From Dermacentor variabilis (Eukaryota; Arthropoda; Arachnida; Ixodida; Ixodidae): DNA of 64,000 nucleotides. Of this stretch, positions 53,512 through 64,000 are shown in pieces. The notes beneath the pieces were generated by a model that saw only the letters and a program-made list of their open reading frames with translations, had not been told where the DNA came from and did no database searches. The stretch lies in contig NW_027460422.1 in the NCBI RefSeq assembly GCF_050947875.1, forward strand, positions 17,771-81,770, given 5' to 3'. Both the position numbers and the translations under genes were made by a program. Numbering within the stretch: the first letter of the stretch is position 1; the number at the start of each line of letters is the position of its first letter.

Positions 53512-54699
53512 TTGCATGCCTATCGTGTGGTTTTGCAGAAAACTGCGTCCGCGTCTACCAAAAGATGCATGCGCATGCTTAAAACGCGTTTTGGCACAAA
53601 TCCATGTGCGGGTGCTAAAAAGAGCAGCATCGGCATGCTTTTCACGTCGTTTGGTAGAAATCCACACGCGCGTTCTGCCAAAAGCACCATTTGCATGCCT
53701 ATCGTGTGGTTTTGCAGAAAACTGCGTCCGCGTCTACCAAAAGATGCATGCGCATGCTTAAAACGCGCTTTGGCACAAATCCATGTGCGGATGTTAAAAA
53801 GAGCAGCATCGGCATGCTTTTCACGTCGTTTGGTAGAAATCCACACGCGCGTTCTGCCAAAAGCACCATTTGCATGCATATCGTGTGGTTTTGCAGAAAA
53901 CTGCGTCCGCGTCTACCAAAAGATGCATGTGCATGCTAAAAACGCGTTTTGGCACAAATCCATGTGCGGATGTTAAAAAGACCAGCATCGGCATGCTTTT
54001 CACGTCGTTTGGTAGAAATCCACGCGCGCGTTCTGCCAAAAGCACCATTTGCATGCATATCGTGTGGTTTTGCAGAAAACTGCGTCCGCGTCTACCAAAA
54101 GATGCATGCGCATGCTTAAAACGCGTTTTGGCACAAATCCATGTGCGGGTGCTAAAAAGAGCAGCATCGGCATGCTTTTCACGTCGTTTGGTAGAAATCC
54201 ACACGCGCGTTCTGCCAAAAGCACCATTTGCATGCCTATCGTGTGGTTTTGCAGAAAACTGCGTCCGCGTCTACCAAAAGATGCATGCGCATGCTTAAAA
54301 CGCGTTTTGGCACAAATCCATGTGCGGGTGCTAAAAAGAGCAGCATCGGCATGCTTTTCACGTCGTTTGGTAGAAATCCACACGCGCGTTCTGCCAAAAG
54401 CACCATTTGCATGCCTATCGTGTGGTTTTGCAGAAAACTGCGTCCGCGTCTACCAAAAGATGCATGCGCATGCTTAAAACGCGCTTTGGCACAAATCCAT
54501 GTGCGGATGTTAAAAAGAGCAGCATCGGCATGCTTTTCACGTCGTTTGGTAGAAATCCACGCGCGCGTTCTGCCAAAAGCACCATTTGCATGCATATCGT
54601 GTGGTTTTGCAGAAAACTGCGTCCGCGTCTACCAAAAGATGCATGCGCATGCTTAAAACGCGTTTTGGCACAAATCCATGTGCGGGTGCTAAAAAGAGC

Positions 54700-57600
54700 A
54701 GCATCGGCATGCTTTTCACGTCGTTTGGTAGAATCCACACGCGCGTTCTGCCAAAAGCACCATTTGCATGCCTATCGTGTGGTTTTGCAGAAAAATGCGT
54801 CCGCGTCTACCAAAAGATGCATGCGCATGCTTAAAACGCGTTTTGGCACAAATCCATGTGCGGGTGCTAAAAAGAGCAGCATCGGCATGCTTTTCACGTC
54901 GTTTGGTAGAAATCCACACGCGCGTTCTGCCAAAAGCACCATTTGCATGCATATCGTGTGGTTTTGCAGAAAACTGCGTCCGCGTCTACCAAAAGATGCA
55001 TGTGCATGCTAAAAACGCGTTTTGGCACAAATCCATGTGCGGATGTTAAAAAGAGCAGCATCGGCATGCTTTTCACGTCGTTTGGTAGAAATCCACGCGC
55101 GCGTTCTGCCAAAAGCACCATTTGCATGCATATCGTGTGGTTTTGCAGAAAACTGCGTCCGCGTCTACCAAAAGATGCATGCGCATGCTTAAAACGCGTT
55201 TTGGCACAAAGCCATGTGCGGGTGCTAAAAAGAGCAGCATCGGCATGCTTTTCACGTCGTATGGTAGAAATCCACACGCGCGTTCTGCCAAAAGCACCAT
55301 TTGCATGCCTATCGTGTGGTTTTGCAGAAAACTGCGTCCGCGTCTACCAAAAGATGCATGCGCATGCTTAAAACGCGTTTTGGCACAAATCCATGTGCGG
55401 GTGCTAAAAAGAGCAGCATCGGCATGCTTTTCACGTCGTTTGGTAGAAATCCACACGCGCGTTCTGCCAAAAGCATCATTTGCATGCCTATCGTGTGGTT
55501 TTGCAGAAAACTGCGTCCGCGTCTACCAAAAGATGCATGCGCATGCTTAAAACGCGCTTTGGCACAAATCCATGTGCGGATGTTAAAAAGAGCAGCATCG
55601 GCATGCTTTTCACGTCGTTTGGTAGAAATCCACGCGCGCGTTCTGCCAAAAGCACCATTTGCATGCATATCGTGTGGTTTTGCAGAAAACTGCGTCCGCG
55701 TCTACCAAAAGATGCATGCGCATGCTTAAAACGCGTTTTGGCACAAATCCATGTGCGGGTGCTAAAAAGAGCAGCATCGGCATGCTTTTCACGTCGTTTG
55801 GTAGAAATCCACACGCGCGTTCTGCCAAAAGCACCATTTGCATGCCTATCGTGTGGTTTTGCAGAAAACTGCGTCCGCGTCTACCAAAAGATGCATGCGC
55901 ATGCTTAAAACGCGCTTTGTTACAAATCCATGTGCGGATGTTAAAAAGAGCAGCATCGGCATGCTTTTCACGTCGTTTTGTAGAAATCCACACGCGCGTT
56001 CTGCCAAAAGCACCATTTGCATGCATATCGTGTGGTTTTGCAGAAAACTGCGTCCGCGTCTACCAAAAGATGCATGTGCATGCTAAAACGCGTTTGGCAC
56101 AAATCCATGTGCGGGTGCTAAAAAGAGCAGCATCGGCATGCTTTTCACGTCGTTTGGTAGAAATCCACACGCGCGTTCTGCAAAAGCACCATTTGCATGC
56201 CTATCGTGTGGTTTTGCAGAAAACTGCGTCCGCGTCTACCAAAAGATGCATGCGCATGCTTAAAACGCGCTTTGGCACAAATCCATGTGCGGATGTTAAA
56301 AAGAGCAGCATCGGCATGCTTTTCACGTCGTTTGGTAGAAATCCACGCGCGCGTTCTGCCAAAAGCACCATTTGCATGCATATCGTGTGGTTTTGCAGAA
56401 AACTGCGTCCGCGTCTACCAAAAGATGCATGCGCATGCTTAAAACGCGTTTTGGCACAAATCCATGTGCGGGTGCTAAAAAGAGCAGCATCGGCATGCTT
56501 TTCACGTCGTTTGGTAGAAATCCACACCGCGCGTTCTGCCAAAAGCACCATTTGCATGCCTATCGTGTGGTTTTGCAGAAAACTGCGTCCGCGTCTACCA
56601 AAAGATGCATGCGCATGCTTAAAACGCGCTTTGGCACAAATCCATGTGCGGATGTTAAAAAGAGCAGCATCGGCATGCTTTTCACGTCGTTTGGTAGAAA
56701 TCCACACGCGCGTTCTGCCAAAAGCACCATTGCATGCATATCGTGTGGTTTTGCAGAAAACTGCGTCCGCGTCTACCAAAAGATGGCATGTGCATGCTAA
56801 AAACGCGTTTTGGCACAAACCATGTGCGGGTGCTAAAAAGAGCAGCATCGGCATGCTTTTCACGTCGTTTGGTAGAAATCCACACGCGCGTTCTGCCAAA
56901 AGCACCATTTGCATGCCTATCGTGTGGTTTTGCAGAAAACTGCGTCCGCGTCTACCAAAAGATGCATGCGCATGCTTGAAACGCGCTTTGGCACAAATCC
57001 ATGTGCGGATGTTAAAAAGAGCAGCATCGGCATGCTTTTCACGTCGTTTGGTAGAAATCCACGCGCGCGTTCTGCCAAAAGCACCATTTGCATGCATATC
57101 GTGTGGTTTTGCAGAAAACTGCGTCCGCGTCTACCAAAAGATGCATGCGCATGCTTAAAACGCGTTTTGGCACAAATCCATGTGCGGTGCTAAAAAGAGC
57201 AGCATCGGCATGCTTTTCACGTCGTTTGGTAGAAATCCACACGCGCGTTCTGCCAAAAGCACCATTTGCATGCCTATCGTGTGGTTTTGCAGAAAACTGC
57301 GTCCGCGTCTACCAAAAGATGCATGCGCATGCTTAAAACGCGTTTTGGCACAAATCCATGTGCGGGTGCTAAAAGAGCAGCATCGGCATGCTTTTCACGT
57401 CGTTTGGTAGAAATCCACACGCGCGTTCTGCCAAAAGCACATTTGCATGCCTATCGTGTGGTTTTGCAGAAAACTGCGTCCAGCGTCTACCAAAAGATGC
57501 ATGCGCATGCTCAAAACGCGCTTTGGCACAAATCCATGTGCGGATGTTAAAAAGAGCAGCATCGGCATGCTTTTCACGTCGTTTGGTAGAAATCCACACG

Positions 57601-60600
57601 CGCGTTCTGCCAAAAGCACCATTTGCATGCATATCGTGTGGTTTTGCAGAAAACTGCGTCCGCGTCTACCAAAAGATGCATGTGCATGCTAAAAACGCGT
57701 TTTGGCACAAATCCATGTGCGGATGTTAAAAAGAGCAGCATTCGGCATGCTTTTCACGTCGTTTGGTAGAAATCCACACGCGCGTTCTGCCAAAAGCACC
57801 ATTTGCATGCCTATCGTGTGGTTTTGCAGAAAACTGCGTCCGCGTCTACCAAAAGATGCATGCGCATGCTTAAAACGCGTTTGGCACAAATCCATGTGCG
57901 GGTGCTAAAAAGAGCAGCATCGGCATGCTTTTCACGTCGTTTGGTAGAAATCCACCCGCGCGTTCTGCCAAAAGCACCATTTGCATGCCTATCGTGTGGT
58001 TTTGCAGAAAACTGCGTCCGCGTCTACCAAAAGATGCATGCGCATGCTTAAAACGCGCTTTGGCACAAATCCATGTGCGGATGTTAAAAAGAGCAGCATC
58101 GGCATGCTTTTCACGTCGTTTGGTAGAAATCCACGCGCGCGTTCTGCCAAAAGCACCATTTGCATGCATATCGTGTGGTTTTGCAGAAAAACTGCGTCCG
58201 CGTCTACCAAAAGATGCATGTGCATGCTAAAAAACGCGTTTTGCACAAATCCATGTGCGGATGTTAAAAAGAGCAGCATCGGCATGCTTTTCACGTCGTT
58301 TGGTAGAAATCCACGCGCGCGTTCTGCCAAAAGCACCATTTGCATGCATATCGTGTGGTTTTGCAGAAAACTGCGTCCGCGTCTACCAAAAGATGCATGC
58401 GCATGCTTAAAACGCGTTTTGGCACAAATCCATGTGCGGGTGCTAAAAAGAGCAGCATCGGCATGCTTTTCACGTCGTATGGTAGAAATCCACACGCGCG
58501 TTCTGCCAAAAGCACCATTTGCATGCCTATCGTGTGGTTTGCAGAAAACTGCGTCCGCGTCTACCAAAAGATGCATGCGCATGCTTAAAACGCGTTTTGG
58601 CACAAATCCATGTGCGGGTGCTAAAAAGAGCAGCATCGGCATGCTTTTCACGTCGTTTGGTAGAAATCCACACGCGCGTTCTGCCAAAAGCACCATTTGC
58701 ATGCCTATCGTGTGGTTTTGCAGAAAACTGCGTCCGCGTCTACCAAAAGATACATGCGCATGCTTAAAAACGCGCTTTGGCACAAATCCATGTGCGGATG
58801 TTAAAAAGAGCAGCATCGGCATGCTTTTCACCGTCGTTTGGTAGAAATCCACGCGCGCGTTCTGCAAAAGCACCATTTGCATGCATATCGTGTGGTTTTG
58901 CAGAAAACTGCGTCCGCGTCTACCAAAAGATGCATGCGCATGCTTAAAACGCGTTTTGGCACAAATCCATGTGCGGGTGCTAAAAAGAGCAGCATCGCAT
59001 GCTTTTCACGTCGTTTGGTAGAAATCCACACGCGCGTTCTGCCAAAAGCACCATTTGCATGCCTATCGTGTGGTTTTGCAGAAAACTGCGTCCGCGTCTA
59101 CCAAAAGGATGCATGCGCATGCTTAAAACGCGCTTTGGCACAAATCCATGTGCGGATGTTAAAAAGAGCAGCATCGGCATGCTTTTCACGTCGTTTGGTA
59201 GAAATCCACACGCGCGTTCTGCAAAAGCACCATTTGCATGCATATCGTGTGGTTTTGCAGAAAACTGCGTCCGCGTCTACCAAAAGATGCATGTGCATGC
59301 TAAAAACGCGTTTTGGCACAAATCCATGTGCGGGTGCTAAAAAGAGCAGCATCGGCATGCTTTTCACGTCGTTTGGTAGAAATCCACACGCGCGTTCTGC
59401 CAAAAGCACCATTTGCATGCCTATCGTGTGGTTTTGCAGAAAACTGCGTCCGCGTCTACCAAAAGATGCATGCGCATGCTTAAAAACGCGCTTTGGCACA
59501 AATCCATGTGCGGATGTTAAAAAGAGCAGCATCGGCATGCTTTTCACGTCGTTTGGTAGAAATCCACGCGCGCGTTCTGCCAAAAGCACCATTTGCATGC
59601 ATATCGTGTGGTTTTGCAGAAAACTGCGTCCGCGTCTACCAAAAGATGCATGCGCATGCTTAAAACGCGTTTTGGCACAAATCCATGTGCGGGTGCTAAA
59701 AAGAGCAGCATCGGCATGCTTATCACGTCGTTTGTAGAAATCCACACGCGCGTTCTGCCAAAAGCACCATTTGCATGCCTATCGTGTGGTTTTGCAGAAA
59801 ACTGCGTCCGCGTCTACCAAAAGATGCATGCGCATGCTTAAAACGCGCTTTGGCACAAATCCATGTGCGGATGTTAAAAAGAGCAGCATCGGCATGCTTT
59901 TCACGTCGTTTGGTAGAAATCCACACGCGCGTTCTGCCAAAAGCACCATTTGCATGCATATCGTGTGGTTTTGCAGAAAACTGCGTCGCGTCTACCAAAA
60001 GATGCATGTGCATGCTAAAAACGCGTTTTGGCACAAATCCATGTGCGGATGTTAAAAAGAGCAGCTCGGCATGCTTTTCACGTCGTTTGGTAGAAATCCA
60101 CGCGCGCGTTCTGCCAAAAGCACCATTTGCATGCATATCGTGTGGTTTTGCAGAAAACTGCGTCGCGTCTACCAAAAGATGCATGCGCATGCTTTAAAAC
60201 GCGTTTTGGCACAAATCCATGTGCGGGTGCTAAAAAGGCAGCATCGGGCATGCTTTTCACGTCGTTTGGTAGAAATCCACACGCGCGTTCTGCCAAAAGC
60301 ACCATTTTGCATGCCTATCGTGTGGTTTTGCAGAAACTGCGTCCGCGTCTACCAAAAGATGCATGCGCATGCTTAAAACGCGTTTTGGCACAAATCCATG
60401 TGCGGGTGCTATAAAGAGGCAGCATCGGCATGCTTTTCACGTCGTTTGTAGAAATCCACACGCGCGTTCTGCCAAAAGCACCATTTGCATGCCTATCGTG
60501 TGGTTTTGCAGAAAACTGCGTCCGCGTCTACCAAAAGATGCATGCGCATGCTTAAAACGCGCTTTGGCACAAATCCATGTGCGGATGTTATAAAAGAGCA

Positions 60601-61400
60601 GCATCGGCATGCTTTTCACGTCGTTTGTAGAAATCCACGCGCGCAGTTCTGCCAAAAGCACCATTTGCATGCATATCGTGTGGTTTGCAGAAAACTGCGT
60701 CCGCGTCTACCAAAAGATGCATGCGCATGCTTAAAACGCGTTTTTGTGCACAAATCCATGTGCGGGTGCTAAAAGAGCAGCATCGGCATGCTTTTCACGT
60801 CGTTTGGTAGAAATCCACACGCGCGTTCTGCCAAAAGCACCATTTGCAATGCCTATCGTTGTGGTTTTGCAGAAAACTGCGTCCGCGTCTACCAAAGATG
60901 CATGCGCATGCTTAAAACGCGTTTTGGCACAAATCCATGTGCGGGTGCTAAAAAGAGCAGCATCGGCATGCTTTTCACGTCGTTTGGTAGAAATCCACAC
61001 GCGCGTTCTGCCAAAAGCACCATTTGCATGCCTATCGTGTGGTTTTGCAGAAAACTGCGTCCGCGTCTACCAAAAGATGCATGCGCATGCTTAAAACGCG
61101 CTTTGGCACAAATCCATGTGCGGATGTTAAAAAGAGCAGCATCGGCATGCTTTTCACGTCGTTTGGTAGAAATCCACACGCGCGTTCTGCCAAAAGCCAC
61201 CATTTGCATGCATATCGTGTGGTTTTGCCAGAAAACTGCGTCCGCGTCTACCAAAAGATGCATGTGCATGCTAAAAACGCGTTTTGGCACAAATCCATGT
61301 GCGGATGTTAAAAAGAGCAGCATCGGCATGCTTTTCACGTCGTTTGGTAGAAATCCACGCGCGTTCTGCCAAAAGCACCATTTGCATGCATATCGTGTGG
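54700..61400 (-). repeat. Indel-rich satellite segment
   Basis: About 38 monomers with many single-base gains and losses, such as GTAGAATCC near 54732, CACACCGCGCG near 56524, TTCACCGTCG near 58830, GCAGCTCGG near 60063 and TTTTTGTGCACAAA near 60742. From 54586 to 61561 there are 39 units in 6975 bp (net -6), but losses and gains partly cancel. Most changes are in short homopolymers or drop one base of a pair, the pattern of uncorrected single-molecule reads. The flanking arrays on both sides are nearly indel-free. Confidence 0.8.
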
Positions 61401-64000
61401 TTTTGCAGAAAACTGCGTCCGCGTCTACCAAAAGATGCATGCGCATGCTTAAAACGCGTTTTGGCACAAATCCATGTGCGGGTGCTAAAAAGAGCAGCAT
61501 CGGCATGCTTTTCACGTCGTTTGGTAGAAATCCACACGCGCGTTCTGCCAAAAGCACCATTTGCATGCCTATCGTGTGGTTTTGCAGAAAACTGCGTCCG
61601 CGTCTACCAAAAGATGCATGCGCATGCTTAAAACGCGTTTTGGCACAAATCCATGTGCGGGTGCTAAAAAGAGCAGCATCGGCATGCTGTTCACGTCGTT
61701 TGGTAGAAATCCACGCGCGCGTTCTGCCAAAAGCACCTTTTGCATGCCTATCGTGTGGTTTTGCAGAAAACTGCGTCCGCGTCTACCAAAAGATGCATGC
61801 GCATGCTTAAAACGCGCTTTGGCACAAATCCATGTGCGGATGTTAAAAAGAGCAGCATCGGCATGCTTTTCACGTCGTTTGGTAGAAATCCACGCGCGCG
61901 TTCTGCCAAAAGCACCATTTGCATGCATATCGTGTGGTTTTGCAGAAAACTGCGTCCGCGTCTACCAAAAGATGCATGCGCATGCTTAAAACGCGTTTTG
62001 GCACAAATCCATGTGCGGGTGCTAAAAAGAGCAGCATCGGCATGCTTTTCACGTCGTTTGGTAGAAATCCACACGCGCGTTCTGCCAAAAGCACCATTTG
62101 CATGCCTATCGTGTGGTTTTGCAGAAAACTGCGTCCGCGTCTACCAAAAGATGCATGCGCATGCTTAAAACGCGCTTTGGCACAAATCCATGTGCGGATG
62201 TTAAAAAGAGCAGCATCGGCATGCTTTTCACGTCGTTTGGTAGAAATCCACACGCGCGTTCTGCCAAAAGCACCATTTGCATGCATATCGTGTGGTTTTG
62301 CAGAAAACTGCGTCCGCGTCTACCAAAAGATGCATGTGCATGCTAAAAACGCGTTTTGGCACAAATCCATGTGCGGATGTTAAAAAGAGCAGCATCGGCA
62401 TGCTTTTCACGTCGTTTGGTAGAAATCCACGCGCGCGTTCTGCCAAAAGCACCATTTGCATGCATATCGTGTGGTTTTGCAGAAAACTGCGTCCGCGTCT
62501 ACCAAAAGATGCATGCGCATGCTTAAAACGCGTTTTGGCACAAATCCATGTGCGGGTGCTAAAAAGAGCAGCATCGGCATGCTTTTCACGTCGTTTGGTA
62601 GAAATCCACACGCGCGTTCTGCCAAAAGCACCATTTGCATGCCTATCGTGTGGTTTTGCAGAAAACTGCGTCCGCGTCTACCAAAAGATGCATGCGCATG
62701 CTTAAAACGCGCTTTGGCACAAATCCATGTGCGGATGTTAAAAAGAGCAGCATCGGCATGCTTTTCACGTCGTTTGGTAGAAATCGACACGCGCGTTCTG
62801 CCAAAAGCACCATTTGCATGCATATCGTGTGGTTTTGCAGAAAACTGCGTCCGCGTCTACCAAAAGATGCATGTGCATGCTAAAAACGCGTTTTGGCACA
62901 AATCCATGTGCGGATGTTAAAAAGACCAGCATCGGCATGCTTTTCACGTCGTTTGGTAGAAATCCACACGCGCGTTCTGCCAAAAGCACCATTTGCATGC
63001 CTATCGTGTGGTTTTGCAGAAAACTGCGTCCGCGTCTACCAAAAGATGCATGCGCATGCTTAAAACGCGCTTTGGCACAAATCCATGTGCGGATGTTAAA
63101 CAGAGCAGCATCGGCATGCTTTTCACGTCGTTTGGTAGAAATCCACACGCGCGTTCTGCCAAAAGCACCATTTGCATGCATATCGTGTGGTTTTGCAGAA
63201 AACTGCGTCCGCGTCTACCAAAAGATGCATGTGCATGCTAAAAACGCGTTTTGGCACAAATCCATGTGCGGGTGCTAAAAAGAGCAGCATCGGCATGCTT
63301 TTCACGTCGTTTGGTAGAAATCCACACGCGCGTTCTGCCAAAAGCACCATTTGCATGCCTATCGTGTGGTTTTGCAGAAAACTGCGTCCGCGTCTACCAA
63401 AAGATGTATGCGCATGCTTAAAACGCGCTTTGGCAGAAATCCATGTGCGGATGTTAAAAAGAGCAGCATCGGCATGCTTTTCACGTCGTTTGGTAGAAAT
63501 CCACGCGCGCGTTCTGCCAAAAGCACCATTTGCATGCATATCGTGTGGTTTTGCAGAAAACTGCGTCCGCGTCTACCAAAAGATGCATGCGCATGCTTAA
63601 AACGCGTTTTGGCACAAATCCATGTGCGGGTGCTAAAAAGAGCAGCATCGGCAAGCTTTTCACGTCGTTTGGTAGAAATCCACACGCGCGTTCTGCCAAA
63701 AGCACCATTTGCATGCCTATCGTGTGGTTTTGCAGAAAACTGCGTCCGCGTCTACCAAAAGATGCATGCGCATGCTTAAAACGCGCTTTGGCACAAATCC
63801 ATGTGCGGATGTTAAAAAGAGCAGCATCGGCATGCTTTTCACGTCGTTTGGTAGAAATCCACACGCGCGTTCTGCCAAAAGCACCATTTGCATGCATATC
63901 GTGTGGTTTTGCAGAAAACTGCGTCCGCGTCTACCAAAAGATGCATGCGCATGCTTAAAACGCGCTTTGGCACAAATCCATGTGCGGATGTTAAAAAGAG

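Larger units (their letters stand above)
44690..56810 (-). repeat. Large duplicated block (about 12.1 kb) related to 25.7-33.7 kb
   Basis: Marks of 25.7-33.7 kb recur here in order. The part before the 23-mer matches at a shift of about 18.97 kb (106 monomers). The part after it matches at 23091-23092 bp (129 monomers): GACCAGC at 30890 and 53982, CACAAAGCCATG at 32120 and 55211, GTCGTATGG at about 32169 and 55260, and the TTACAAATCC change at about 32829 and 55920. The match ends at about 33.72/56.81 kb, where GCGGATGTT faces GCGGGTGCT and later units disagree. The difference in length equals one 23-mer. Confidence 0.8.
43341..64000 (-). repeat. 179-bp satellite array, reverse orientation, beyond the palindrome
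   Basis: About 115 further monomers continue to the end of the window in the same reverse orientation, with no unique DNA. Spacing is exactly 179 bp from 47963 to 54586 (37 units). One extra base lies near 47863 (CGCTTTTGG instead of CGCTTTGG). Indels become common from the GTAGAATCC deletion near 54732 and peak around 59.9-61.3 kb. They stop by about 61.4 kb, and 61561-63958 is again in exact register. The segment holds the clearest higher-order repeats of the window. The array is cut by the window end, so its true length is unknown. Confidence 0.96.

Noticed and set aside
55659..57158. Longest open reading frame on the + strand (499 codons)
   Set aside because: It lies wholly in satellite repeat. 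Because 179 is not a multiple of three, a frame normally closes after about two units. This one stays open because single-base indels in the noisy segment reset the frame. The peptide is the same repeat read in shifting frames.
1..64000. Many 77-154 codon frames on both strands rich in Cys, His and Arg
   Set aside because: They recur every 179 bp, begin at arbitrary sites, have no promoter or other gene signals, and exist on both strands because the monomer has few stop codons. They are composition effects, not Cys/His zinc-finger genes.
1..64000. CRISPR array
   Set aside because: The repeat is continuous 179-bp satellite with no unique spacers; variation is confined to point differences between copies.
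1..64000. Telomeric repeats, rRNA or tRNA genes within the array
   Set aside because: No TTAGGG-like tandem runs and no interruption of the 179-bp register large enough to hold an RNA gene.
1..64000. Identification as the Trypanosoma brucei 177-bp minichromosome repeat
   Set aside because: Length and palindromic arrangement are suggestive, but the sequence does not resemble what I remember of that repeat, and I cannot search to confirm.

Overview
The whole 64 kb window is one tandem satellite DNA. Every stretch I read on either strand is a copy of a single monomer of 179 bp. There are about 357 copies, roughly 138 left and 219 right of an inversion point. I see no real protein gene, tRNA, rRNA, transposon, CRISPR array or unique-sequence island. 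The monomer is about 48% G+C (86 of 179 in the first copy) and holds about 14 CpG dinucleotides. A homogeneous array of near-nucleosomal monomers over tens of kilobases points to a eukaryotic chromosome, in centromeric, pericentromeric, subtelomeric or minichromosome-type heterochromatin. I do not recognise the family and cannot name the organism. The lack of CpG depletion argues weakly against a heavily CpG-methylated vertebrate genome.

Layout. Positions 1-~6150 are a clean forward array with three single-base deletions in about 33 units. Positions ~6150-24750 are a forward array rich in single-base indels. At 24751-24754 (TTTT) the array flips: everything to the right is the reverse complement. 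The right side has scattered indels to about 29.5 kb. From 29.5 to 54.7 kb it is almost perfectly in register (one 1-bp insertion near 47863). From 54.7 to about 61.4 kb it is noisy again, and then clean to the end. The left side from about 6.2 to 24.75 kb mirrors 24.755 to about 43.3 kb, with about 25 rare substitutions shared at mirrored positions. The indels are not shared.

Higher-order structure. Substitutions combine into longer repeats. The clearest is a 23-monomer (4117 bp) unit in two adjacent copies (45277-49394 and 49395-53511), with a third copy at about 26313-30419. An 8 kb block at about 25.7-33.7 kb recurs at about 44.7-56.8 kb, where it holds one extra 23-mer. Shorter 25-, 10-, 6- and 2-monomer duplications also occur. 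The monomer itself looks like an old trimer of a ~60-bp sequence (59+60+60), each part carrying a GCATGC core flanked by imperfect inverted arms.

The most notable feature is the 18.5 kb-per-arm inverted duplication with a 4-nt centre. It is either a real giant palindrome or a fold-back/read-through artefact of long-read sequencing. Substitutions are mirrored, indels are private, and indel density is very uneven, so an assembly artefact has to be excluded first.
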